11,993 nucleotides of DNA from the NCBI GenBank assembly GCA_964396385.1, contig CAYNFH010000198.1, forward strand, positions 1-11,993, given 5' to 3'. This document shows positions 5,637-11,993 of this stretch, piece by piece; position 1 is the first letter of the stretch; each line of letters opens with the position of its first letter. This DNA comes from CAYNFH01 sp964396385 (GTDB lineage: Bacteria > Armatimonadota > Chthonomonadetes > Chthonomonadales > CAJBBX01). The notes under the pieces were generated by a model, which was given only the letters and a program-made list of their open reading frames with translations, searched no databases and was not told where the DNA came from. Both the position numbers and the translations under genes were made by a program.

Positions 5637-6929
5637 CTATTCCCGGCCCTTCTCTGTCCTGGCGTCCACCGCCGCGCCGTGGGCCTGGAACCCCTCCACC
5701 TCCGAAAGGTGCTTCAACGCCGGCGCCACCGCCTCCAGCGCGGACGGCGAGTAGTAGATGAAGCTGGACTTCTTGATAAAGGTGTCCACGTTTAGCGGCG
5801 AGGCGTAGCGTGCCGTGCCGCTGGTGGGCAGCGTATGGCTGGGGCCGGCCACGTAGTCCCCCAGCGTCTGCGGGGCGAAGTCGCCCATCAGGATGGCGCC
5901 GGCGTTCCGGATAGAGCCCAGCAGCGCGAACGGGTCTCGCACCATCAGCGCCAGGTGCTCCGGCGCGCACAGATTGGCCAGCTCCACCGCCTGGGCCAGC
6001 GATTCCGCCACGATGATGGCGCCGTGCGCATCCAGCGCGCGCCGGATGATCTCCTGGCGCTCCGCGGTCTGGAGCTGCTTGTCTATCTCCCATCGGACCG
6101 TCTCGGCAAAGCTCGCGGAAGGCGTGATCAGATAAGCGGCACACTCAGGATCGTGCTCGGCCTGGGTCAACAGGTCCGCCACGGCAAAGACGGGATTGGC
6201 TCCCTCGTCCGCCAGCACGCAGACCTCGCTCGGGCCGGCCAACATGTCGATATCCACCACGCCCCAGAGCTGCCGCTTGGCGATATTCACGTAGATGTTG
6301 CCGGGCCCCACCACCTTGTCCACGGGCGGGATACTCTGCGTGCCAAACGCCATGGCCGCAACCGCCTGGGCGCCCCCTACCTTGAACACGCGGCCGACGC
6401 CCGCCGCCCGGGCCGTATAGAGGACCAGCGGGTGGACTTTGCCGTCCCGCCCGCATGGCGTACAGATGATGAGCTCCTGCACGCCGGCCACCCGGGCCGG
6501 AAGGGCCGCCATGAGCACGCTGCTGGGATAGACCGCCGTGCCGCCGGGCACGTAGATGCCCACTCGCTGGAGCGGACGGAGAAGCTGGCCCGTGATGGCG
6601 CCGTCCCGCACCTCCAGCCAGCTTGCTCGGCGCTGCCGCTCGTGGAAGGAGACGATGTTCCGGCCCGCCTCCTCCACCGCCCTGCGGGACTCCTCGCCCA
6701 CCTGGGCGCAGGCCTCGTCCCACTCCTCTGCCTCGACCTCAAGGCTGAGCAGATCCGGCGAATCGAAGCGCCGGCCGAGCTGGAGCAGCGCGGCATCGCC
6801 ATGATGTCGCACGTCCGCGACGATCTGCCGGACGGAGGCCTCGATTTGCGGGTTGTCCTGGAGGCTGGTCCGGCGGAGCGCCTCCGCCGCCGCCTGGTAC
6901 CCATCCCGCGTAACGTCAATCAGCCGCAA
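5637..6929 (-). CDS. hisD: histidinol dehydrogenase HisD
   Basis: 430 residues, the normal length. Catalyses the last two steps of histidine synthesis, the NAD-dependent oxidation of L-histidinol through the aldehyde to L-histidine, with a catalytic Zn. Expected Zn ligands are Gln256 and His259 (LLTQAEHDPECA), Asp358 (QTLGDYVAGPSHTLPT) and His417 (FQAHGAAV). The general bases are Glu325 and His326 (CAPEHLALM). Other family motifs include VGIYVPGGTAVYPSSVLM and DIDMLAGPSEV. The start is a TTG (6927-6929), chosen because AGGAGG is 5-6 nt upstream and the protein then begins with the usual residues for the family. The binding site lies in a small hairpin (6934-6948). The gene follows sucB after 189 nt that are mostly a nested repeat element, so it may be cotranscribed with sucAB or have its own undetected promoter. 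Confidence 0.96.
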   Translation of the reverse strand: MRLIDVTRDGYQAAAEALRRTSLQDNPQIEASVRQIVADVRHHGDAALLQLGRRFDSPDLLSLEVEAEEWDEACAQVGEESRRAVEEAGRNIVSFHERQRRASWLEVRDGAITGQLLRPLQRVGIYVPGGTAVYPSSVLMAALPARVAGVQELIICTPCGRDGKVHPLVLYTARAAGVGRVFKVGGAQAVAAMAFGTQSIPPVDKVVGPGNIYVNIAKRQLWGVVDIDMLAGPSEVCVLADEGANPVFAVADLLTQAEHDPECAAYLITPSASFAETVRWEIDKQLQTAERQEIIRRALDAHGAIIVAESLAQAVELANLCAPEHLALMVRDPFALLGSIRNAGAILMGDFAPQTLGDYVAGPSHTLPTSGTARYASPLNVDTFIKKSSFIYYSPSALEAVAPALKHLSEVEGFQAHGAAVDARTEKGRE

Positions 6930-6933
6930 GCGG

Positions 6934-6948
6934 ACCTCCTCCGGAGGT
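6934..6948 (-). promoter_or_regulatory. hisD ribosome binding site within a short hairpin
   Basis: On the minus strand ACCTCC, a 3-nt loop GGA, then GGAGGT form a 6-bp stem that includes the AGGAGG binding site of hisD, about 5 nt before the TTG start. If formed in the mRNA it would lower translation. The stem abuts the nested repeat element at 6949. Confidence 0.4.
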
Positions 6949-7097
6949 GACGGGGGACCGGGGACGCAGGACGGACTGAGGAGTGATGGAGTATTGGAGT
7001 AATGGAGTGATGTCTCGGATCTGGAATCCCATCACTCCACCTCTCCACCACTCCAATACTCCGTCCGTCACCCGTCTTCCGTCTTCCGTCTTCCGTC
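6949..7097. repeat. nested inverted repeat: heptamer outer arms, octamer inner arms
   Basis: Outer left 6949-6976: four 7-mers (GACGGGG, GACCGGG, GACGCAG, GACGGAC). Inner left 6980-7011: four 8-mers (GGAGTGAT, GGAGTATT, GGAGTAAT, GGAGTGAT). The loop of 19 nt, 7012-7030, contains CGGATCTGGAATCCC. Inner right 7031-7062: four 8-mers of the complementary kind (ATCACTCC, ACCTCTCC, ACCACTCC, AATACTCC). Outer right 7063-7097: five 7-mers (GTCCGTC, ACCCGTC, then TTCCGTC three times). The 7-mer arms pair with 7-mers and the 8-mer arms with 8-mers, so the element could fold as one long hairpin with mismatches. It fills most of the sucB-hisD gap. Confidence 0.85.
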
Positions 7098-7118
7098 TCT
7101 GCCGAAGCCATTGGTACG

Positions 7119-8591
7119 TCATCCTTCCAGCAACAGCGACGCCGGATCCTCCACCAGCTCCTTCACGCGGACGAGGAAGCGCACAGCCTCGCTGCCATCC
7201 ACAATGCGATGGTCGTAGGAAAGGGCCAGATACATCATGGGCCGGACCATGATCTGCCCGTCCACCACCACCGGCCGCTCCTGGATCTTGTGCATGCCCA
7301 GGATGCCCACCTGCGGGGTGTTGAGGATGGGGGTGGACATGAGCGAGCCGAACACGCCGCCATTGGTAACGGTGAAGGTGCCGCCCTGGAGCTCCGGCAG
7401 CGTCAGTTTGCCGTCCCGCGCGCGGGCCGCCAGGTCCGCGATGCCCTTCTCTATCTCCGCAAAGCTCTTCTTGTCCGCGTCCCGCAGGACCGGCACCACC
7501 AGCCCCTCCTCTGTGCTGACCGCCACGCCGATGTCGTAGTACTGCTTCACCACAATCTCATCGCCCTGAATCTCCGCGTTCAGGTATGGAAACGCCTTGA
7601 GCGCGCCGACCACCGCCTTGGTGAAGAAGGACATGAAGCCCAGGCCCACGCCGAACCGCTCCTTGAACGCGTCCCGCCGCTTCTTGCGGATCTCCATAAT
7701 CGCGCTCATGTCCGCCTCGTTGAAGGTCGTGAGCATGGCGGCGGTATGCTGCGCCTCCACCAGCCGCGCGGCGATGGTCTGCCGCCGGCGGGACATCCGC
7801 ACCCGCTCCTCCGGCCGGCCTATGGCCGGGGTTGAAGGTTGAGAAAGGGTTGAAGGTTGAGGGTTGAGGGTTAAAGGGCCAGGGGCCCGCCGGCTGCCGT
7901 AATCCGGCGCCGGCACGGGAGTTTCGGGAGTCAAGAGTCGAGAGTCGAGAGTCGAGCGACCGGATTCCGGCGTCGCCCCCTCACCCGCTCGCCCGCTCGC
8001 CCGCTCGCCCGCCCGGCTCTCCAGGAACGCCGTAACGTCCTCCTTCGTTATCTTCCCGCCCGGCCCGCTCGGCGTCACCAGCCGCAGGTCTACATTGTTC
8101 TCCTCCGCCAGCTTGCGGGCGACGGGGGAGACTGGTTGATGGTTGATGGCTGATGGTTGATGGCCGGATTCGGGCTGCTGGACGGTGCGCCCCCCGTAAT
8201 CCACCGCCGGAACCGGAGACTCGGCAGTCGTGAGTCGTGAGTCGTGAGTCGTGAGAGCGGATTCCGGAGTCGTTCCTCCTGGCGCCTGCTGCCCGGCTCC
8301 CGCCGCCTGACTACTGACGACTGACGACTGACTACCGGCTACTGGCGCCTGCCCGTCTCCCGATATCACTCCCAGCACATCGCCCACCGCGACGGTTTCG
8401 CCCTCTCGGCGAGTGATGCGCTCCAGCACCCCGCCGGCATCGGCTAATATCTCCACGTTCACCTTGTCCGTCTCCAGCTCCACCACCGGCTCGCCGGACG
8501 TCACCGTCTCCCCGGCCTGCTTGAGCCACCGGAGGATGGTGCCCTCCACCACGGATTCGCCAAGCTGCGGCACACGTATCTCAACGGACAT
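7119..8591 (-). CDS. sucB: dihydrolipoamide succinyltransferase (E2 of 2-oxoglutarate dehydrogenase)
   Basis: A 490-residue E2 that passes the succinyl group from E1 (SucA) to CoA by way of a lipoyl swinging arm. Start at ATG 8589-8591 (MSVEIRVPQLGESVVEG); no clear binding site because repeats lie just upstream. Residues about 1-76: lipoyl domain, lipoyl-lysine Lys43 in ELETDKVNVEI. Residues about 154-190: E3-binding domain (PVARKLAEENNV, GGKITKEDV). Residues about 262-490: catalytic domain with the active-site signature SYDHRIVDGSEA. The two linkers, about 80-150 and 191-260, are encoded largely by 7/8-mer arrays and by two copies of a 29-residue cassette (residues 107-135 and 206-234, 19 of 29 identical). 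Assignment as E2o rather than E2p rests on the adjacent sucA. It follows sucA after 92 nt. Confidence 0.93.
   Translation of the reverse strand: MSVEIRVPQLGESVVEGTILRWLKQAGETVTSGEPVVELETDKVNVEILADAGGVLERITRREGETVAVGDVLGVISGDGQAPVAGSQSSVVSSQAAGAGQQAPGGTTPESALTTHDSRLTTAESPVPAVDYGGRTVQQPESGHQPSAINHQPVSPVARKLAEENNVDLRLVTPSGPGGKITKEDVTAFLESRAGERASGRAGEGATPESGRSTLDSRLLTPETPVPAPDYGSRRAPGPLTLNPQPSTLSQPSTPAIGRPEERVRMSRRRQTIAARLVEAQHTAAMLTTFNEADMSAIMEIRKKRRDAFKERFGVGLGFMSFFTKAVVGALKAFPYLNAEIQGDEIVVKQYYDIGVAVSTEEGLVVPVLRDADKKSFAEIEKGIADLAARARDGKLTLPELQGGTFTVTNGGVFGSLMSTPILNTPQVGILGMHKIQERPVVVDGQIMVRPMMYLALSYDHRIVDGSEAVRFLVRVKELVEDPASLLLEG
7830..7875. repeat. heptamer arrays (GGTTGAA/GGTTGAG) in sucB linker 2
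   Basis: Two 7-mers at 7830-7843 (GGTTGAA, GGTTGAG), a 4-nt break, then four at 7848-7875 (GGTTGAA, two GGTTGAG, one GGTTAAA). Encodes the low-complexity NPQPSTLSQPSTPA stretch just before the catalytic domain. Confidence 0.75.
7890..7976 (-). repeat. duplicated linker cassette, copy B (with GAGTCGA array)
   Basis: Encodes 29 residues (206-234) beginning TPES and ending PVPAPDYGSR. It contains a heptamer array at 7928-7955 (GAGTCAA once, GAGTCGA three times), the word CGGATTCCGG on one side and CCGTAATCC plus CGCCGG on the other. It is homologous to copy A at 8187-8273. Confidence 0.75.
7984..8015. repeat. octamer array (CCCGCTCG), 4 units, in sucB linker 2
   Basis: Three CCCGCTCG units followed by one CCCGCCCG. 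Encodes the AGERASGRAGEG stretch just after the E3-binding domain. It lies 28 nt from the heptamer array at 7928-7955, another 7-mer/8-mer neighbour pair. Confidence 0.8.
8134..8161. repeat. heptamer array (GGTTGAT), 4 units, in sucB linker 1
   Basis: Three GGTTGAT units and one GGCTGAT. Encodes HQPSAINHQP just before the E3-binding domain. The same word occurs in hisH (3793-3820) and sucA (11323-11350). Confidence 0.85.
8187..8273 (-). repeat. duplicated linker cassette, copy A (with GAGTCGT array)
   Basis: Encodes residues 107-135, beginning TTPES and ending PVPAVDYGGR. It contains a heptamer array at 8225-8252 (CAGTCGT once, GAGTCGT three times), at the same offset (21 nt) as the array in copy B, and the flanking words GGATTCCGG and CCGTAATCC. 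19 of 29 residues match copy B. Confidence 0.75.
8307..8341. repeat. heptamer array (CTGACGA type), 5 units, in sucB linker 1
   Basis: Two CTGACTA, two CTGACGA and one CCGGCTA unit. Encodes VAGSQSSVVSSQAAGA, immediately after the lipoyl domain. Confidence 0.75.
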
Positions 8592-8603
8592 AGCAAGTAC
8601 CCT

Positions 8604-8675
8604 GAGGTGAGAGGTGAGAGGTGAGGGGCCGAAATCCTGAACACCTGAACACCTGAACACCTGAACACCTGAACA
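8604..8675. repeat. heptamer and octamer arrays between sucA and sucB
   Basis: 8604-8624 has three GAGGTGA units and 8636-8675 has five CCTGAACA units. The spacer contains CGAAATCC. The arms are not complementary, so this is a side-by-side pair like that in hisH, not a hairpin. It fills most of the 92-nt gap and leaves sucB without an obvious ribosome binding site. Confidence 0.85.
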
Positions 8676-8683
8676 CCCGTTCT

Positions 8684-11595
8684 CTACCGGACATTGGCCA
8701 CCGTGCTCCTTTTGGCGCGGGATCGCGGCTCAGGCAGGGGATTGACGGCGGCCTCGAGGATGCGCGACTGCTCCACCTCATGCCGGCGCTGCGATCCCTC
8801 GGCCGGGCTGGCGGAGTCCGGCCGGCCCACGTAGCGCAGCATGCCGCGGTCCAGCAGCACGCGTATGTACGGCGCCACGAAGTTCCACGCGCCCATATTA
8901 GAAGGCTCCTCCTGCAGCCACACTACCTCCCGCAGGCGCGGATACCCCTCGATGACGCGCGCCACGTCATCCGTCGGAAACGGATAGAGCTGCTCGATGC
9001 GCGCCACCGCCACCCACTCCGGTATCCGGATGGTGGTGCTGGTGACCAGGTTCGTCCAGACCTTGCCGCTGCAGAAAATGAGCCGCCGGATGTTCTGGAG
9101 ACGGTCGTGCGCCGTCGCGTCGTCCAGCACCGGCTGGAACCGGCCGTTAACCAGGTCCGCCAGCGAGGAGCCCGCACGCGGATGGCGCAGCAGCGACTTG
9201 GGCGTCATCACCACCAAGGGTTTAGGATCCGCCTCTAGAAGCGCCGCCTGCCGGCGCAGCACGTGGAAGTACTGCCCGGAGGTGGTGCAGTTGACCACCC
9301 GCATGTTGTCGTTGGCGCAGAGCTGGAGGAACCGCTCCGGCCGCGCGCTGGAGTGCTCGGCCCCCTGCCCCTCGTACCCGTGCGGCAGGAGCAGCACGAG
9401 GGAGGGCGTCTGCCGCCACTTGGCCGCGCCGGAAATCAGGAACTGATCGATGATCACCTGGGCGGAGTTGGCAAAGTCGCCGAACTGCGCCTCNNNNNNN
9501 NNNGCACCAGGGCGGATCGGGCGTGCACGCTGTAGCCGTACTCGAAACCCATTACCGCGTTCTCCGAGAGCGGGCTGTTGTAGATGGCGAACGAAGCCTG
9601 CGCCTGCGGCAGCTCCTGAAGCGGTGTGTAGCTCCGGTCCGTAGCCGGATCGTGCAGCACGGCCAGTCGGTGCCCGAAAGTGCCCCTCTCCGTGTCCTGG
9701 CCCGTGAGGCGGATAGGCGTGCCGTCCGCCAGGATGGAGGCGAACGCCAGCGCCTCCGCATGGCCCCAATCGATTCCGCCCGGCTTGAGCAGCGCGTCCC
9801 TGCGGCGGTGCAGGATGTTCTCCATCTTGGGCACGCCGGAGAAGCCGGGCGGGCGCACCAACAGCGCCTCATTCAGCTCCCGGAGCCGCTCTTCCGGGAC
9901 GCCGGTCTCCGGCCGCGCGATGCCGCCCGCGCGCCCGGGCGCGTTCAGGTCATCCGGCGGCGGCGTGGGAGGGGGAGTTGACTCATACGCGTCCTGGAGC
10001 TCCCGCTCCACGGCCGCCACCATGGCCTGGGCTTCCTGCGCGGTCACGACCCCCTCGCGCTCCAGGCGGGAGGCCCAGATGTCCCGCACCCGCGGGTGTT
10101 CCGCGATGAGCTCGTACATGCGGGGCTGTGTGAACTCCGGCGCGTCGATCTCGTTGTGGCCGTAGCGGCGGTAGCCCACCAGATCGATCAGGAAGTCCTT
10201 GCCGAACCGCTCGCGGTAGGCGTAGGCCATCCGCGCGGCTGCCAGACAGGCCTCCGGATCGTCCGCGTTGACGTGGACGATGGGGATCTCGAAGCCCTTC
10301 GCCAGGTCGCTGGCGTAGAGGGTGGAGCGCCCGTCCCGCGGGGAGGTAGTGAAGCCGATCTGGTTGTTGACGATGATGTGGATGGTGCCGCCAACGCAAT
10401 AGCCGGGAAGCTGGGAAAGGTTGAGCGTCTCCGCCACGATGCCCTGGCCCGGAAAGGCGGCATCGCCGTGGATGAGGACGGCGAGCGAGGCCTTCGGGTC
10501 CTGGAGCGGCGCGCCGGGCCGATCCCGCTGCTCCTGGGCGGCGCGAGCGCGCCCTTCCACCACCGGATCCACGTACTCCAGGTGGCTGGGGTTGGGCGCG
10601 AGCGTGACGGGCATCTCCTGGACGCCGTCCTCGCGGTAGACCCGCTTGGCCCCGAGGTGGTACTTCACGTCGCCGGACCAACCGCGCGTGCCGCCGCCGG
10701 ACACGGAGGCGCCCTCCTCCTGCTTGGCGGCCTTGAACTCCGCCAGGATGGCCGCGTACGGCTTGCCCAGAATGTGGGCCAGCACGTTGAGGCGACCGCG
10801 GTGGGCCATGCCCATGACCACCTCGCGCGTGCCGCCCGCCGCCGCGTCCGAGACGATGAGGTCGAGCATGGGCACCAGCATATCCGTGCCCTCGATGGAG
10901 AACCACTTCTGGCCGGTGAAGCTTTTGTGCAGGAACCGCTCGAAACTATCGATCTCCGTGAGCCGAGCCAGGAGGTCCCGCCTATCGGCCGTATCGAAGC
11001 CCTGGAAGAAGCGGCCGGTCTCCACGGAATCCCGCAGCCAGTCGCGCTCTTCCGCGAGCTGGATGTGGTCGTCCTCGTAGCCGATGGTGCCGCAGTAGGC
11101 CTGCTTGAGCCTCCGCCACGCTTCCAGCGCGTTGGCCGCGCCCTCCGAAAGCGGCCCGCCGACCACGGATGCGGGCAGCACGGCCAGGTCCTCCTCCGTG
11201 ATCCCGTGGGTGGAGAGCTCCAGCCCCGGGTCGCCCGGGGGCGGCGTGCCCAGCGGGTCCAGGTGGGCGGCCAGGTGGCCGAGCTCGCGCACGAGCCGCG
11301 CAACGCGCGCAGCGGCCACTATGGTCGATAGTTGATGGTTGATGGTTGCTGGCTGCGGAGCCGGAATGGCCGAATCGTAGGGGCGACCCGGTGTAGTCGC
11401 CCGCTCATTAGTCCCCGTGTCCGCGCCATGGCTGAAGACGGCCTGTGGCGCCTCCCCCGCCCCTGCTCCGTTCTTCCAGTTCTGGAAGAAGGCGCGGGTC
11501 TCCGCGTCCACGCTCTGGGGGTCCTGGCGGTAGCGCTCGTAGAGCTCCAGGACGTACCCGGCGTTCGGGCCATAGAATAGTGACAAGTCGTTCAT
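8684..11595 (-). CDS. sucA: 2-oxoglutarate dehydrogenase E1 component (split by an assembly gap)
   Basis: Thiamine-diphosphate enzyme that decarboxylates 2-oxoglutarate in the TCA cycle and passes the succinyl group to SucB. The start at ATG 11593-11595 gives MNDLSLFYGPNAGYVLELYE, followed by the E2-contact region. Family motifs in order: GMAHRGRLNVLAHILGKP, NPSHLEYVDPVVEGRARAAQ, the ThDP/Mg segment IHGDAAFPGQGIVAE with NNQIGFTT, then RLTGQDTERGTFGHRLAVLH and PLSENAVMGFEYGYS. The N run at 9494-9503 breaks the frame. The codons before it end SALV and those after it begin EAQFGDFAN, where homologues have ALxIWEAQFGDFAN, so only two residues are missing. Total length is about 968 residues, slightly above the usual 930-950. 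A heptamer array encodes part of residues 82-91. sucB follows after 92 nt. Confidence 0.95.
9494..9503. other. assembly gap of 10 N inside sucA
   Basis: Ten ambiguous bases. With one C left over before the gap, homology to the conserved LWEAQFGDF or IWEAQFGDF block predicts exactly 5 missing bases, so 10 N looks like a placeholder length that creates a false frameshift. Confidence 0.9.
11323..11350. repeat. heptamer array (GGTTGAT type), 4 units, in sucA
   Basis: Units GGTCGAT, AGTTGAT, GGTTGAT and GGTTGCT. Encodes the PATINHQLSTI stretch (about residues 82-91) between the N-terminal E2-contact region and the rest of E1. Confidence 0.8.
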
Positions 11596-11619
11596 GGTTG
11601 TTGCCCAATATATCGGTAG

Positions 11620-11625
11620 ATTGTA
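11620..11625 (-). promoter_or_regulatory. possible -10 element of sucA
   Basis: TACAAT on the minus strand, 24 nt before the sucA ATG. At 17-bp spacing the -35 position reads AACCTG, a poor match, so an activator or another sigma factor would be needed. No better promoter is visible for the sucA-sucB-his run. Confidence 0.3.
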
Positions 11626-11743
11626 CCTTCGAGGACCCCGCTCAGGTTCCGCTCCGGGCGCGCAGCACAGCAAGACCGGGGGCGGGCACCGACCGGACAT
11701 CGTTATGGCACTGCCAAGCCGCCAGGAACAGATCCGATAGAGT

Positions 11744-11780
11744 GAGACAATCGTCTCGATTTGCCGCAATCGCGGCAAAT
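11744..11780. repeat. two adjacent palindromes with identical AATC loops
   Basis: GAGAC-AATC-GTCTC (11744-11757) is followed one base later by ATTTGCCGC-AATC-GCGGCAAAT (11759-11780). Both are perfect stems (5 and 9 bp) around the same 4-nt centre. They lie about 120-160 bp upstream of the likely sucA transcription start and could be an operator or part of the 3' end of the upstream gene. Confidence 0.5.
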
Positions 11781-11913
11781 TGGAGCGGTTCGCCAGATTG
11801 CATCCCGGCGGCTGAATCCACGGCAACAGGTTCAGGAATTCCGCCGTCGCGGACTCCGGAACCCGGTGGCGGGAGTGCGCAGCCCAGGACGCTGCGATTT
11901 CCGTGGTCAAGGT

Positions 11914-11927
11914 GTGCAGCGCTGCAC
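11914..11927. repeat. perfect 14-bp palindrome
   Basis: GTGCAGCGCTGCAC reads the same on both strands. It could be a dimeric regulator site, but there is nothing else to tie it to a gene. Confidence 0.3.
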
Positions 11928-11993
11928 GAATTGGCCTGGATGCGCAGGCAGCAGGCGGCAGTCTCCGGACGGTCCGGCGGTGGGTATGCACCC

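Larger units (their letters stand above)
11596..11993. other. 398 bp upstream of sucA without a recognised gene
   Basis: It holds a probable -10 element of sucA, two adjacent short palindromes and one perfect 14-bp palindrome. An uninterrupted minus-strand frame comes in from the right edge and ends at TGA 11642-11644 (117 codons, with PVAVDSAAGMQSGEPLQFAA, then IAANRDDCLTLSDLFLAAW). Its composition is less Arg-rich than the other frames, so it could be the C-terminal part of an upstream gene, but I recognise no family. The sucA frame itself is also open to the edge; that extension has no homology-like features. Confidence 0.4.

Noticed and set aside
5835..6950. 371-codon plus-strand open frame opposite hisD
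   Set aside because: It lies fully antisense to a well-supported hisD, is rich in Arg/His/Gly as expected of a GC-rich shadow frame, and has no family motif.
8592..8660. Extension of SucB to the start at 8660
   Set aside because: The added residues (MFRCSGVQDFGPSPLTSH) are translated from repeat arrays; the lipoyl domain begins at the ATG at 8591.
9454..9769. Two separate genes either side of the N gap
   Set aside because: The two parts join within one conserved E1 block with only two residues missing, so the break is from the assembly.
9983..10906. 307-codon minus-strand frame overlapping sucA in another frame
   Set aside because: It is Arg/Gly/His-rich and overlaps the motif-bearing sucA frame; a frame shadow.
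10096..11331. 411-codon plus-strand open frame opposite sucA
   Set aside because: It is the complement of conserved sucA codons, without any recognisable domain.
11596..11991. Extension of SucA to a start near 11991
   Set aside because: The added residues are Arg/Cys/Pro-rich with no E1 similarity. The family N-terminus FYGPNAGYVLELYE begins right after the ATG at 11595.

Overview
The window is GC-rich bacterial DNA (about 64% GC by impression) from a chromosomal housekeeping region. No plasmid, phage, transposase or CRISPR gene was seen. A run of 10 N at 9494-9503 marks a draft or metagenome assembly join. Protein style (OGDH E1 beginning NDLSLFYGPNAGYVLELYER, a monofunctional HisB, an MtaB-type enzyme) suggests a deep-branching phylum such as Armatimonadota or Chloroflexota. 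That placement is inference from recalled family resemblance, not a search.

Layout: a partial gene for a secreted protein runs off the left edge (minus, 1-246). Diverging from it is mtaB (plus, 477-1826), which has a good sigma70-type promoter. Everything else is on the minus strand. Reading from the right edge: sucA (11595-8684, split by the N gap), sucB (8591-7119), hisD (TTG start, 6929-5637), hisB (5613-4942), a remnant of a nucleotide-sugar epimerase-like gene (4847-4758), a two-TM PH-like membrane protein (4771-4196), hisH (4212-3517), hisA (3404-2682), a 36-residue membrane peptide (2670-2560), and two paralogous TM/coiled-coil small proteins (2563-2201 and 2195-1899). mtaB and the last small gene converge on a strong hairpin at 1822-1903.

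Function: SucA and SucB are the E1 and E2 of 2-oxoglutarate dehydrogenase. HisD, HisB, HisH and HisA are four histidine biosynthesis enzymes (hisC, hisF and others are not in the window). MtaB modifies t6A37 in tRNA. The small membrane proteins at the end of the his run have no assigned role; their layout recalls PspB-type envelope-stress proteins. Tight spacing (overlaps of 4 and 17 nt, gaps of 5, 11 and 23 nt) supports cotranscription of much of the minus-strand run.

The most unusual content is a family of very short tandem arrays, about 21 in 12 kb. Each is built from 7- or 8-nt units, most often exactly four units long. Between genes, three loci form inverted pairs able to make long hairpins, and one of these is a nested 7-mer/8-mer structure. 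Inside genes they sit in-frame in loops or linkers of MtaB, HisH, SucB and SucA. Many carry a GGATCC/GGATTCC-like spacer next to them. A second small palindrome family (C5-core-G5) lies in the N-terminal coding parts of hisB and the PH-like gene. These arrays resemble in form the heptanucleotide STRR repeats known from cyanobacteria, but the paired 7/8-mer architecture is the feature here I would examine first.
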